A DNA stretch of 64,000 bases, from contig NZ_JAIMCB010000012.1 of the NCBI RefSeq assembly GCF_025499425.1, positions 84,708-148,707 on the forward strand, in the 5' to 3' direction. A model generated the notes under the pieces. It was not told where the DNA came from. It saw only the letters and a program-made list of their open reading frames with translations, and ran no database searches. Position numbers and translations under genes: made by a program. Position 1 is the stretch's first letter; each line of letters begins with the position of its first letter. Positions 44,500 to 52,980 of the stretch are shown in pieces. The stretch comes from Acidiferrimicrobium sp. IK (GTDB lineage Bacteria; Actinomycetota; Acidimicrobiia; Acidimicrobiales; Palsa-688).

Positions 44500-44730
44500 C
44501 GGTCTTCGACGCCTCGGCGCTCCTGGCCCTCATCCACGACGAACCTGGAGCCGACTTGGTCGCCTCCGAGCTCGCTACGGGCTCGCTCCGGACCGCCAAC
44601 CTCGCCGCTCTCGCTCGGTGACCGCTGCTGCTGGGCCCTTGCCGTGCGCAGCACGCCAGCCGCGGTCGGGACCGCCGACCGGGCATGGGCCAGTCTCGGG
44701 CTGCCCGTGCGAGTCCGATTGATCCGATAG
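44496..44730 (+). pseudogene. Decayed PIN-domain toxin
   Basis: GTG 44496 overlaps the antitoxin remnant stop and opens [20 protein letters not shown], a PIN N-terminus, but the frame stops at 44621 after 41 residues. The characteristic PIN C-terminus [19 protein letters not shown] lies in another frame at 44671-44730. The middle of the domain is absent, so an out-of-frame deletion is likely. The rest of the gap 44246-44836 shows nothing recognisable. Confidence 0.65.
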
Positions 44731-44836
44731 AGGACCCCGGGCTGAGGACAGCCAGCCACTCGTCGACCGGCGCGCCGGGGGTGAGGCGAGATGTCGAGCC
44801 GGTGAACGCCGGGTGGCCATGGGGTACATCAGCGAT

Positions 44837-45178
44837 ATGAGCACTCCCCTGTTCCTCGCCTCTCGAGCGTTGCTCGGCGGCCTCCTCGTGGTCGTCTTCG
44901 CTCTCATCGGGGAGGTCGTCAAACCGAAGCGCTTCGCTGGCCTGTTCGGGGCTGCGCCGTCGGTGGCGTTGGCCAACCTGGCGCTGGTCGTGGCCGTCGA
45001 GGGCACCGCCAAGGCAGCCGTCGAGAGCCGGGCGATGATCGCCGGGGCGCTCGCCTTGGTCGTGGCCTGCTCGGTGGGCGTCGTCGCCGTCCGGCGGTGG
45101 CACGCCCTGAAAGGGACGGGGGTGATGGCCACCGCCTGGCTCGCGGTCGCCGCGGTCGCCCGGGTCGTGGCGTACTGA
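44837..45178 (+). CDS. Small membrane protein, DUF3147-like
   Basis: 113 residues from ATG 44837; starts at 44813 or 44819 would add a few residues. Four hydrophobic segments; the pattern GEVVKPKRFAGLFGAAPSVA is typical of DUF3147-family proteins. The stop overlaps the ATG of the next, related gene (TGATG), so they probably form a heteromeric membrane complex. Function unknown. Confidence 0.65.
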   Translation: MSTPLFLASRALLGGLLVVVFALIGEVVKPKRFAGLFGAAPSVALANLALVVAVEGTAKAAVESRAMIAGALALVVACSVGVVAVRRWHALKGTGVMATAWLAVAAVARVVAY

Positions 45179-45684
45179 TGAGCGCCGACCCGTTGTTCGG
45201 TTTGGACCTGGGCGAGCTTCGCTCCGTGCGGGCGAAGGATCTCCTCGTCCGGTTCGGGTTCGGCGCCGCCATCTCGGTGATCGCCGGGCTGAGCGGCAAC
45301 CTCTTCGGGGCGGTCGTCGGGGGCCTCCTGCTCGCCTTCCCGGCGATCCTCCCCGCGACGCTCACCCTGCTCGAGCACGACGACAGCAACGCCGCCGCGG
45401 TCCACGACGTCGGCGGGGCCGTGCTCGGCGGCGTCGGTCTCACCGCCTTCGCGGTCGTCGCCGCGACGACCTTCGAGACGGTGCCGGCGTGGGCCGTCCT
45501 GGCGCTCGCCCTGGCCGGGTGGGCTGCGGTGTCGCTGGTCCTCTACGTGCTGCGCTCCACCGGGCGCCTACCGCTGCCGGACCCGATCCGAGGGCCGCGG
45601 CCCGGCGCCCAGAAAGCCGTCGTCGGCGGGGGCCGCCCGCTCCCTACCCGAGCGGCCGCCGATCCGAGGGCTCCTCACGGGTGA
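45178..45684 (+). CDS. Membrane protein, DUF3147-like partner
   Basis: 168 residues. VRFGFGAAISVIAGLSGNLF and GGLLLAFPAILPATLTLLE match the DUF3147 type; three to four hydrophobic segments follow. The C-terminal 35 residues are Pro/Arg-rich and soluble. Overlaps the preceding gene by one base. The convergent acyl-CoA ligase ends 19 nt downstream. Confidence 0.65.
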   Translation: MSADPLFGLDLGELRSVRAKDLLVRFGFGAAISVIAGLSGNLFGAVVGGLLLAFPAILPATLTLLEHDDSNAAAVHDVGGAVLGGVGLTAFAVVAATTFETVPAWAVLALALAGWAAVSLVLYVLRSTGRLPLPDPIRGPRPGAQKAVVGGGRPLPTRAAADPRAPHG

Positions 45685-45703
45685 CCTCGGCCGCGCCGGT
45701 TCG

Positions 45704-47341
45704 CTAGCCGGTCCCCGAGCTGAGGTGTCCGACGGCGTAGGCCCGCACGCCGGCGTAGTCCACCTTGCCGCTCGGGGACCGGCCGATCGACTCGGTGAGG
45801 ACGATCTGGCGGGGCAGCTTGTAGTCGGCGAGGCGGCCGCGCCCCCAGTCGGTGAGGCCGCGGCGGTCCAGCTCGACGCCGGGGACCGCCTCCACCACCG
45901 CGGTCACCACCTCGCCGAAGCGGTCGTGGGGGGTGCCGACCACCACTGCGTCTCGGACCGCGGGATGCAGCTTGAGGACCTCCTCCACCTCCTCCGCGAA
46001 CACCTTCTCGCCGCCGGTGTTGATGCACACCGAGCCGCGGCCGAGCAGCCGGACGGCCCCTCCGGGGTCGACGGTCGCGAAGTCGCCGGGGATGACCCAG
46101 CGTTGCCCGTCGATGGTCACGAACGTCGAGGCCGACTTGGCCTCGTCCTTGTAGTAGCCGACCGGGCCGCGGCCGCGCATCGCCAGCCTTCCGACGGCGC
46201 CGCTGCCGGCCTCCACCTCCCGGCCGTCGTCGCCGAGGATCTTGGTGTCGGGCCCGAGCGCGAACCCGGCGGTGGCGGTCGCCTGGCCGGCCCGGGCGGT
46301 GGAGCGGGCCATGCCCACCGCCTCCGACGACCCCAGGTTGTCGGCCAGCACCAGGCGGGGGTTGTGGCGCAGCAGGCCTTCTTTGACCTCCCGGGACCAG
46401 ATGACCCCCGAGCTCATGACCAGCCACAGCGAGGAGATGTCCCACAGGTCCGGTTCGGCGTCGAGGGCGGCCAGGATCGGCTTGGCGAAGGCGTCACCAA
46501 CGATAGACAGCTCGCTCACCTTTTCCGCCTCGATCAGCTCCAGCAGCTCTGCCGGGTCGAAGTGGCGCGACGCCGGCATGACCACCGTGCCGCCGCCGGC
46601 CAGGACCTGCATGGCGGTGAACAGCCCGGTGCCGTGCATCAGCGGCGGTCCGGGCAGCAGGCGTGAGGGGGCGTGACGCGACGGGGCGGCCAGCTTGGCC
46701 TTCACGCCTTCGACGCCGCCGTCGGGGGCGAAGCGCACCGGCGCCGCCGCGTTGAGGACGTGGAACAGGTCGTCCTGGCGCCACATGACGCCTTTGGGCA
46801 TGCCGGTCGTGCCGCCGGTGTACACGAAGATCATGTCGTCGCCGCTCCACGCCGGGGATGGGACGTGGCGGTCCGAGCCGGCCGCCTGCTCGTAGGGGAT
46901 CGCCCACTCCGGGCACGGTCGGCTCCCCGGGCCGTCCGGGTCGTCGTCGACCCACACCCAGCACCGCACCTTGGCCGCCCGCTGCCGGACCCGCTCGACT
47001 CGCTCCGCGAACCCGGCGTGGAAGATCACCGCCTCGACGTCGGCGTTGTCCCACAGGTAAACCAGTTCGTCGTCGGTGTAGCGGTAGTTGGTGTTGACCG
47101 GGACCAGCGACGCCTTGAAGCACGCGTAGACCGACTCGAGGTACTCGGGGCTGTTGTAGAGGTACTGGGCCACCTTCGCCTGGCGACCCAACCCCGACTC
47201 GACGAGCGCGGCGCCGAGCCCGTCGCTGCGCCGGTCCAAGGCAGCCCAGGTCCGGCGCCGCCGGCCCTGCACCAGCGCCTCCCGTTCCGGGAACGTCTCC
47301 GCTACCGCGTTCCACACCTGCGCGTAGTTCCAGTCAGTCAT
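45704..47341 (-). CDS. Fatty acyl-CoA ligase (FadD-type)
   Basis: 545 residues starting MTDWNYAQVWNAVAETFPER. Phosphate loop VYTGGTTGMPKGVMW, LADNLGSSEAVG at the TE-type loop and VCINTGGEKVFAEEVEEVLK with the hinge region. The C-terminal SIGRSPSGKVDYAGVRA contains the catalytic lysine. It follows the acyl-CoA dehydrogenase by 10 nt on the same strand and should be co-transcribed from 48563. Substrate unknown; mycobacterial FadD19/FadD3-type ligases are the nearest in appearance. Confidence 0.88.
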   Translation of the reverse strand: MTDWNYAQVWNAVAETFPEREALVQGRRRRTWAALDRRSDGLGAALVESGLGRQAKVAQYLYNSPEYLESVYACFKASLVPVNTNYRYTDDELVYLWDNADVEAVIFHAGFAERVERVRQRAAKVRCWVWVDDDPDGPGSRPCPEWAIPYEQAAGSDRHVPSPAWSGDDMIFVYTGGTTGMPKGVMWRQDDLFHVLNAAAPVRFAPDGGVEGVKAKLAAPSRHAPSRLLPGPPLMHGTGLFTAMQVLAGGGTVVMPASRHFDPAELLELIEAEKVSELSIVGDAFAKPILAALDAEPDLWDISSLWLVMSSGVIWSREVKEGLLRHNPRLVLADNLGSSEAVGMARSTARAGQATATAGFALGPDTKILGDDGREVEAGSGAVGRLAMRGRGPVGYYKDEAKSASTFVTIDGQRWVIPGDFATVDPGGAVRLLGRGSVCINTGGEKVFAEEVEEVLKLHPAVRDAVVVGTPHDRFGEVVTAVVEAVPGVELDRRGLTDWGRGRLADYKLPRQIVLTESIGRSPSGKVDYAGVRAYAVGHLSSGTG

Positions 47342-47351
47342 CTCGGGGTGG

Positions 47352-48563
47352 TCACCTGGCCGTTCTCGGGTTGGTCGCCTTCAGGACTTGGCGGAACGGA
47401 ACCCCCCGGTCGGTCGCCGGTTCCCTGGGCAGACCGAGGAGCCGTTCGCCGATGATGTTGTGCTGGATCTCGTCGGTCCCCCCGCCGATGGAGGTGAAGT
47501 AGGCGTTGAGCGCCAGGAAGTTCGCGCTCGACGCCCTGGCCGACGCCGGTCCGTCCAGGGTGGCCTCGGCGCCGAGGAGCCGGCTTTGCAGCCGGGCCCG
47601 TTGGTGCAAGAACCGGGACATCGCCAGTTTGGCCAGCAGCGGCAGGGGCGTCTCCCGTCCCCGGCCGGACGCGTCGCGGGCCCGCTGCGCGTTCCACTGC
47701 AAGACCTTTTGCAGCGTCGCGACGCGGGCCAGTTCCTGGCGGAGCAGCGGGTCCCGGTGAGCTCCGAGCTCCACCGCCAGCGCCAGGATGTCCAGGTCTT
47801 CGCCGGGCCGTACCGTGGCCTGCCCCGCCGAGCCGGCGTCGCCGGCCGGGCGCCTGGAGCGTCCGGCCATGTGGGCCCGCTCGTAGGAGAGCGCGGTCTG
47901 CAGGACCGCCCACCCGCCGCCGAGCTGGCCGAGGAGGTGGCCGGACGGCACCCGGGCGTGGTCGATGAACACCTCGTTGAAGTGCGACTCCCCGGTGATC
48001 TGGCGCAGCGGCCGGACCTCGACGCCGGGCTGGCGCATCGGCAGGAGGAAGAAGCTGATGCCTTCGTGCTTGGGTACGTCCCAATCGGTCCGGGCCAGCA
48101 AGAACCCGTACTCGGCTCGGTGCGCGTTCGAGGTCCACACCTTCTGGCCGGTCACCGACCATCCGTCGCCGTCGGCGTCGGCTCTGGTCTGAAGCCCGGC
48201 GAGGTCCGACCCGGCGCCTGGTTCGCTGTAGAGCAGGCACATGTGCACGCCTCCGGCCAGGACCCGCCGCAGCAGCGCGTCGCGCAGCTCGGCGGGGGCG
48301 TGGCGGCGGAGGGTCCCGGCCCACAGGTTGGTCAGGTCCTGCCCGGCTCCGGGGGCGCCCGCCCGGGCGAACTCCTCCTCGATCACGTCGGCCAGCTCTG
48401 ACGCCAGTCCCAGCCCGAACATCTCGACGGGCCAGCGGGGCACCGCGTAGCCGGCCGCGACGACCGACTCGAGGAACTCGAAGCGGTCGGCGCCGGGGTG
48501 CCAGTTCTGCTCCAGCCACGCCCGGACCGTCGCCCGCAGACCGTCCGGGGTGGGCTCAGCCAC
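47352..48563 (-). CDS. Acyl-CoA dehydrogenase (FadE-type, no canonical catalytic Glu)
   Basis: 403 residues from GTG 48563, with AGGAG eight bases ahead; the longer frame overlaps the divergent tetR promoter. YSEPGAGSDLAGLQTRA and C-terminal GGGTDEIQHNIIGERLLGLP are visible. As in the enzyme at 5.4 kb, the position of the usual catalytic Glu (EGT) is Gly, which points to a heteromeric or regulatory FadE type. First gene of the operon with the acyl-CoA ligase, divergent from tetR. Confidence 0.85.
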   Translation of the reverse strand: MAEPTPDGLRATVRAWLEQNWHPGADRFEFLESVVAAGYAVPRWPVEMFGLGLASELADVIEEEFARAGAPGAGQDLTNLWAGTLRRHAPAELRDALLRRVLAGGVHMCLLYSEPGAGSDLAGLQTRADADGDGWSVTGQKVWTSNAHRAEYGFLLARTDWDVPKHEGISFFLLPMRQPGVEVRPLRQITGESHFNEVFIDHARVPSGHLLGQLGGGWAVLQTALSYERAHMAGRSRRPAGDAGSAGQATVRPGEDLDILALAVELGAHRDPLLRQELARVATLQKVLQWNAQRARDASGRGRETPLPLLAKLAMSRFLHQRARLQSRLLGAEATLDGPASARASSANFLALNAYFTSIGGGTDEIQHNIIGERLLGLPREPATDRGVPFRQVLKATNPRTAR

Positions 48564-48634
48564 GGGGTGCGCTCCTGTGGGCGGGGCGGGCCGCGAGCTG
48601 CTCGATGCCGGCGCTGGGCGCCGCTTTCGCGGTC

Positions 48635-48652
48635 GTCGCCGGTCCCGGCGAC
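48635..48652. promoter_or_regulatory. Perfect 8-2-8 palindrome between dehydrogenase and tetR genes
   Basis: GTCGCCGGTCCCGGCGAC is a perfect inverted repeat in the 166-nt divergent region, a typical place for TetR autoregulation. On the plus strand TAGCGT (48669-48674) could be the -10 for tetR. It has the same 8-2-8 geometry and related sequence as the palindrome at 7641-7658. Confidence 0.5.
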
Positions 48653-48729
48653 ACCGCCGCGTGCGGTGTAGCGTCGCCGTGACGAGGCGACCGGCGCCGG
48701 GTGGAATGGGCCTGTAGGAGACGAGGTTG

Positions 48730-49386
48730 GTGGAGTCGGCCGGAGGCGAGGACGGACCTCGGCGGAGCAAGAAGTGGGAGGTCCGCCGCCAGGCGATCAT
48801 CGACGCGTCCGCCACGCTGTTCGCTCGCCGCGGTTACCACGCCACCGGCACCAACGATCTGTGCGCCGCCAACCAGCTCGGCAAAGGCGCGCTGTACCAC
48901 TACATCGGCTCCAAGGAGGAGCTCCTCGCGGCCATCCACGACCGGGTGATGGACGAGGTCATGGCCGGCGCCGACCGGGCCGCCGCCGGCGGCGGGTCCC
49001 CGACCGAGCAGCTCGCTGCTCTCGGCGACGAGCTGCTCGAGGTGATCACCCGCTACCCCGATCATGTGTGGGTGTTCCTCCATGAGTTCCCGGCGTTGAC
49101 CGGCGAGCGGGCCGAGCGGTTCCGTCTCCGCCGCCGGATGTACGAGGAGCGGGTGGAGGCGGTGCTCAAAGCCGGCGTGGACGCCGGGGAGTTCCGTGCG
49201 GTGGACCCGTGGCTGACGACCATGGCCTGGCTCGGCATGCACAACTACACCTACCTGTGGCTGAAGCCCGACGGTCCCCTCCAGGCCCGCGACGTGGCTC
49301 GCAGCTTCACCGACATCTTCATCTCGGGGATGACCGCCAAGTGCGCCCCTCCCCCGCGTCGCAAGCCGGCTCATCGCGCCGAGTAG
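48730..49386 (+). CDS. TetR-family transcriptional regulator
   Basis: 218 residues from GTG 48730 (TTG 48727 is possible), with AGGAG nine bases ahead. The N-terminal helix-turn-helix is RRQAIIDASATLFARRGYHA, then NQLGKGALYHYIGSKEELLA. The C-terminal ligand domain has FLHEFPALTGERAERFRLRR and WLGMHNYTYLW, often seen in lipid-responsive TetR (KstR2/FadR-like) proteins. It is divergent from the dehydrogenase-ligase operon and close to the ACCGATCGGT-type operators further on, which it may control too. Confidence 0.9.
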   Translation: MESAGGEDGPRRSKKWEVRRQAIIDASATLFARRGYHATGTNDLCAANQLGKGALYHYIGSKEELLAAIHDRVMDEVMAGADRAAAGGGSPTEQLAALGDELLEVITRYPDHVWVFLHEFPALTGERAERFRLRRRMYEERVEAVLKAGVDAGEFRAVDPWLTTMAWLGMHNYTYLWLKPDGPLQARDVARSFTDIFISGMTAKCAPPPRRKPAHRAE

Positions 49387-50132
49387 CCGCCGTCTACCAC
49401 GATCGCCGAGCCGGTGGTCCAGCGCGACGCCCGGCCGGCCAGGTAGGAGTAGGCGCCGACCAGGTCGTCGGCGTCGCCCAGCCCCAGAGGGTGCTTGGCG
49501 GCGATCGCGTCCAGCGCGTCTTCGGGCAGACCGTGGTGGATGGACGACAGGAACGTCCCGGGGCACACACAGTTGACCCTGATGCCGTCTCGGGCGTACT
49601 CCAGCCCGGCGACCTTGGTGAGGTGGATGACCGCGGCCTTCGTCGCGCAGTAGGGGGCGGAGTGGGACCAGGCGGTGAGACCGGCGACCGACGCGGTGAG
49701 GATGACCGAACCGGACTTCTGGGGTCGCATCACGCCGACCGCGGCGCGGATCGCGTTGACCGCGCCGAGGACGTTGACCTGGAACGCCCGTTGCCAGTCG
49801 TCGGTGCTCAGGTTGTGGATCCGGCCGTTCGGGTTGAGGACACCGGCGTTGCTGATCATCACGTCCAGGCGCCCGAAGCGTTCCACGGCCCGATCGGCCA
49901 CGGCCTGGACCTGGGCGGCGTCGCTGACGTCGGCGGTGAGGTCCTCCACGCGGGCGCCCGGCGCCGTCGCGTCCGGCGCCCGCAGCGCGTCGAGGGTCTC
50001 CTGCAGCGACGACCGGCTGATGTCGCTCAACACCAAGTCGGTGTCCGCCTCCCCCGCCAGCTGGCGGGACAGGGCCGAGCCGAGCGCTCCGCCGGCCCCG
50101 GTGATGGCTATGACTCTTCTCGGCTGTTTCAT
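49371..50132 (-). CDS. Short-chain dehydrogenase/reductase
   Basis: 253 residues. The NAD motif TGAGGALGSALS, SNAGVLN, Ser in LTASVAGL and YCATK (YxxxK) form the complete catalytic set. The ATG overlaps the stop of the upstream SDR by 4 nt (positions 50129-50132), so both are one operon read from 50908. The 3' end overlaps the convergent tetR by 16 nt. Probably oxidises a hydroxy group of the pathway substrate. Confidence 0.87.
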   Translation of the reverse strand: MKQPRRVIAITGAGGALGSALSRQLAGEADTDLVLSDISRSSLQETLDALRAPDATAPGARVEDLTADVSDAAQVQAVADRAVERFGRLDVMISNAGVLNPNGRIHNLSTDDWQRAFQVNVLGAVNAIRAAVGVMRPQKSGSVILTASVAGLTAWSHSAPYCATKAAVIHLTKVAGLEYARDGIRVNCVCPGTFLSSIHHGLPEDALDAIAAKHPLGLGDADDLVGAYSYLAGRASRWTTGSAIVVDGGYSAR

Positions 50133-50908
50133 ACCAGCAGGTATCCTCCGTCGACGCTGAGAACGGCTCCGGTGACAAACGCCGAGGCGTCCGAAGCCAG
50201 GAACTGGTAGGCGCCGGCCAGGTCGGTCGGCGCCCCCCATCGTTGCTGGGCGGTGTGGCCGAGGACGCTGGCCGACAGGCCCGGGTCGTTCTTCCACATC
50301 TCGGCCAGCGGCGAGTCGAACCATCCGGGGGCGACCACGTTGACGGTGACACCCGACGCCGCCAGGTCGAGGGCCAGGCTCTTGGCCATCCCCACCAGGC
50401 CGGCCTTCGACGCGCTGTACGCGCTGAGGCCTTTGCGGGGCCGCTCGCCGAGCACCGAGCCGGTGAAGATCAGCCGGCCGCCGCCTCGCATCACCCGGGC
50501 CGCGGCCCGGGCTCCGAGGAACGCCCCGGTGAGGTTCACGTCGATCACGTGGCGCCACACGGTGGGATCGGTGTGCACCGGGCCGGCGACGATCGGGGAC
50601 ACCCCGGCGTTGCAGATCCACACGTCGACCCCTCCCCACGCCGAGACCGTGGCGTCGGCGACCGCTTCGTTGAAGTCGGCGTCGGTCACGTCGCCGCTCA
50701 GCGACAGGGTCGGCCCGGGGAGGCCGCCGGCCGCCGAGGTGACGTCCTCAGCGCTCCTGGCCACCAGCGCGACCAGCGCCCCGGCGTCGGAGAAGGCGTG
50801 CGCCAGCAGCCGGCCGAGGCCCCGGCTGGCGCCGGTGATCACGACCCGCTTGCCTTCGACGTCTCCCGCCGCCGGGAAGGAGTGAGGAACCTCGATCTCT
50901 TCAGCCAT
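50129..50908 (-). CDS. Short-chain dehydrogenase/reductase
   Basis: 259 residues. ATG 50908 has GGGAAAGG just ahead; an ATG four codons upstream (50920) is possible. TGASRGLGRLLA, CNAGVSP, Ser in FTGSVLGE and YSASK are present, with the usual C-terminal VDGGYLLV. First gene of the two-SDR operon. Its promoter region contains the palindrome 50923-50940 shared with the divergent E1 gene. Confidence 0.87.
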   Translation of the reverse strand: MAEEIEVPHSFPAAGDVEGKRVVITGASRGLGRLLAHAFSDAGALVALVARSAEDVTSAAGGLPGPTLSLSGDVTDADFNEAVADATVSAWGGVDVWICNAGVSPIVAGPVHTDPTVWRHVIDVNLTGAFLGARAAARVMRGGGRLIFTGSVLGERPRKGLSAYSASKAGLVGMAKSLALDLAASGVTVNVVAPGWFDSPLAEMWKNDPGLSASVLGHTAQQRWGAPTDLAGAYQFLASDASAFVTGAVLSVDGGYLLV

Positions 50909-50922
50909 CGCCTTTCCCATTC

Positions 50923-50941
50923 TTGTACCGATCAGTACAAT
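50923..50941. promoter_or_regulatory. Operator A: palindrome between SDR operon and E1 gene
   Basis: TTGTACCGATCAGTACAA (50923-50940) has 6-bp perfect arms around CGATCA. TACAAT (50936-50941) inside it is a good -10 for the E1 gene, whose GTG lies nine bases on. Related palindromes are at 54142-54161 and 54271-54290. A repressor here would shut both divergent units. Confidence 0.7.
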
Positions 50942-50950
50942 ACATGGTTC

Positions 50951-52942
50951 GTGACGACCGCGCCGCCTGCCCCCACCGAGTTCTCCACCACCGACCTCGT
51001 CGAGATGTACCGCCGGATGCTGGTGATCCGGGGTTTCGAGACCCGGGTGTCGACCCTCTACCGCGACGGCGAGGTCCCCGGCTTCGTGCACCTCTCGATC
51101 GGCCAGGAGGCCTCCGCGGTGGCCGCCTGCTGGCATCTGGGGCCCGACGACGCGATCACCTCCACCCATCGGGGCCACGGGCACTGCCTGGCCAAGGGCC
51201 TCGACCCGCTCGGGATGTTCGCGGAGCTGATGGGCAAGGCGGAGGGCACCAACCGGGGGCGGGGCGGCTCGATGCACATCGCCGATCCCCGCCTCGGGAT
51301 CTTCGGGGCCAACGGGATAGTCGCCGCCGGTCTGCCCATCGCAGTGGGGGCCGCCACCGCCGGGCAGCTGCGCCGAGACGGCAGCGTGGTGGTGGCGTTC
51401 TTCGGGGACGGGGCGGTGGCCCAAGGGGCGTTCCACGAGGCGGTGAACCTGGCCGCGGTGTGGCGCCTGCCGGTGGTGTTCTTCTGCGAGAACAACGGCT
51501 ACGCGGAGTTCTCCCCGGCGTCCGCGCAGCACGCCGCCCCCCTGGAGCGGCGCGCCGCGGGCTACGGGGTCGAGCACGTGGCGGTGGACGGCAACGACGT
51601 GGCGGCCGCCGCGTCGAGGATGCAGCAGGTGCTGGAGGCGGTGCGCGCCGGGCGGGGTCCGGTCATCGTGGAGGCTGCCACCTACCGCTGGCACGGCCAC
51701 TACGAGGGGGACCCGCAGCGCTACCGCACCCCCGAGGAGGTCCGCAGCTGGGAGGAGCGCGACCCCCTGGTGGTCCACGCGGCCCGGCTGCGCGCCGCTG
51801 GGGTCAGCGCCGAGGATCTCTCCTCGATGCAGCGGGCGGTCGACCAACAACTCGACGGCGCGGTGGAAGCGGCCCGCCGGCTGCCCCTCCCCGATCTCTC
51901 CACCGTCGGCGACTTCGTCTTGCGGCCCCGGCCCGCGCACCCCGAGCCGGTCCCGCCGAGCGCTGACGCCCCGGTGTTTCGGACCATGGACGCCATCCGC
52001 CTGGCCGTCGAGGCGGAGCTGGCGTCTGACGAGAGGGTCTTCGTCGCCGGCATCGACGTCGCGGCGGGAGGCAACGTGTTCGGTCTCCTGCGCGGCCTCC
52101 ACGACCGTTTCGGGGAGCGGGTCAGAGACACCCCGATCTCGGAGACCGCCATCATGGGCCTCGGCGTCGGGGCGGCGATGGCCGGGATGCGGCCGGTGGT
52201 GGAGCTCATGTACCTGGACTTCGTCGGGGTCTGCCTCGACCAGCTGCTCAACCAGGCAGCCAAGATGCCGTTCATGACCGGCGGCGCGGCGCAGATGGGG
52301 TTGACGGTGCGCACCCAGTTCGGCGCCGGGCGCTCCTCGGGCAGCCAGCACTCGCAGAGCCTGGAGGCGCTCCTGGCTCACATCCCGGGGTTGACCGTGG
52401 TGATGCCCTCCACCCCGGCCGACACCTACGGTTTGCTGCGCGCCGCCATCCAGGACCCCAACCCGGTGGTGTTCATAGAGAACCGGTTGCTCTACGGCGC
52501 CAAGGGCCCCCAACCGCCGGCGGAGCACCTGGTCCCCATCGGCCGCTCCGCGGTGGTCCGCCCGGGGCGCGACGTCACCGTGGTGTCGGTGTCGCGGATG
52601 GTCCACGAGGCCCTGGCCGCGGCGGACGCGCTCGACGGCGAGGGGATCTCGGCGGAGGTGATCGACCTGCGGACCGTCGCCCCCCTCGACATGGGCCCGA
52701 TCCTCGAGTCGGTGCAGCGGACCGGGCGGCTGCTGATCGCCCACGAGGCGGTGGTGCCCTTCGGCATCGGCGCGGAGATCGCCGCCACCGTGGCCCGGGA
52801 GGCGTTCTGGGATCTCGACGCGCCGGTCCAGAGGGTCGGGGCGGCGGCCAGCCCGGCCCCGTACTCCCCGGGGTTGGAGCAGGCCTGGCTGCCCGGGCGC
52901 GAGGAGATCACCGCCGCCGTCCGCCGGCTGGCCGCCACCTGA
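50951..52942 (+). CDS. Fused E1 alpha-beta 2-oxoacid dehydrogenase
   Basis: 663 residues from GTG 50951; the longer frame reads through the operator. The alpha half (about 1-330) has MYRRMLVIRGFETRV, HRGHGHCLAKG, the thiamine-diphosphate motif FFGDGAVAQGAFHEAVN...NN and YRWHGHYEGDPQRYR. The beta half (about 345-663) has ETAIMGLGVGAAMAGMRPVV, GAQMGLTVRTQFGAGRSSG-like segments and DLRTVAPLDM. It would decarboxylate a 2-oxo acid (pyruvate, acetoin or branched-chain) and pass the acyl group to a lipoyl E2. No E2 or E3 gene is in the window. Confidence 0.9.
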   Translation: MTTAPPAPTEFSTTDLVEMYRRMLVIRGFETRVSTLYRDGEVPGFVHLSIGQEASAVAACWHLGPDDAITSTHRGHGHCLAKGLDPLGMFAELMGKAEGTNRGRGGSMHIADPRLGIFGANGIVAAGLPIAVGAATAGQLRRDGSVVVAFFGDGAVAQGAFHEAVNLAAVWRLPVVFFCENNGYAEFSPASAQHAAPLERRAAGYGVEHVAVDGNDVAAAASRMQQVLEAVRAGRGPVIVEAATYRWHGHYEGDPQRYRTPEEVRSWEERDPLVVHAARLRAAGVSAEDLSSMQRAVDQQLDGAVEAARRLPLPDLSTVGDFVLRPRPAHPEPVPPSADAPVFRTMDAIRLAVEAELASDERVFVAGIDVAAGGNVFGLLRGLHDRFGERVRDTPISETAIMGLGVGAAMAGMRPVVELMYLDFVGVCLDQLLNQAAKMPFMTGGAAQMGLTVRTQFGAGRSSGSQHSQSLEALLAHIPGLTVVMPSTPADTYGLLRAAIQDPNPVVFIENRLLYGAKGPQPPAEHLVPIGRSAVVRPGRDVTVVSVSRMVHEALAAADALDGEGISAEVIDLRTVAPLDMGPILESVQRTGRLLIAHEAVVPFGIGAEIAATVAREAFWDLDAPVQRVGAAASPAPYSPGLEQAWLPGREEITAAVRRLAAT

Positions 52943-52980
52943 GGGCGCAGGCCGCCGGCGTCAGCCGCTGGCGGCCGGGG

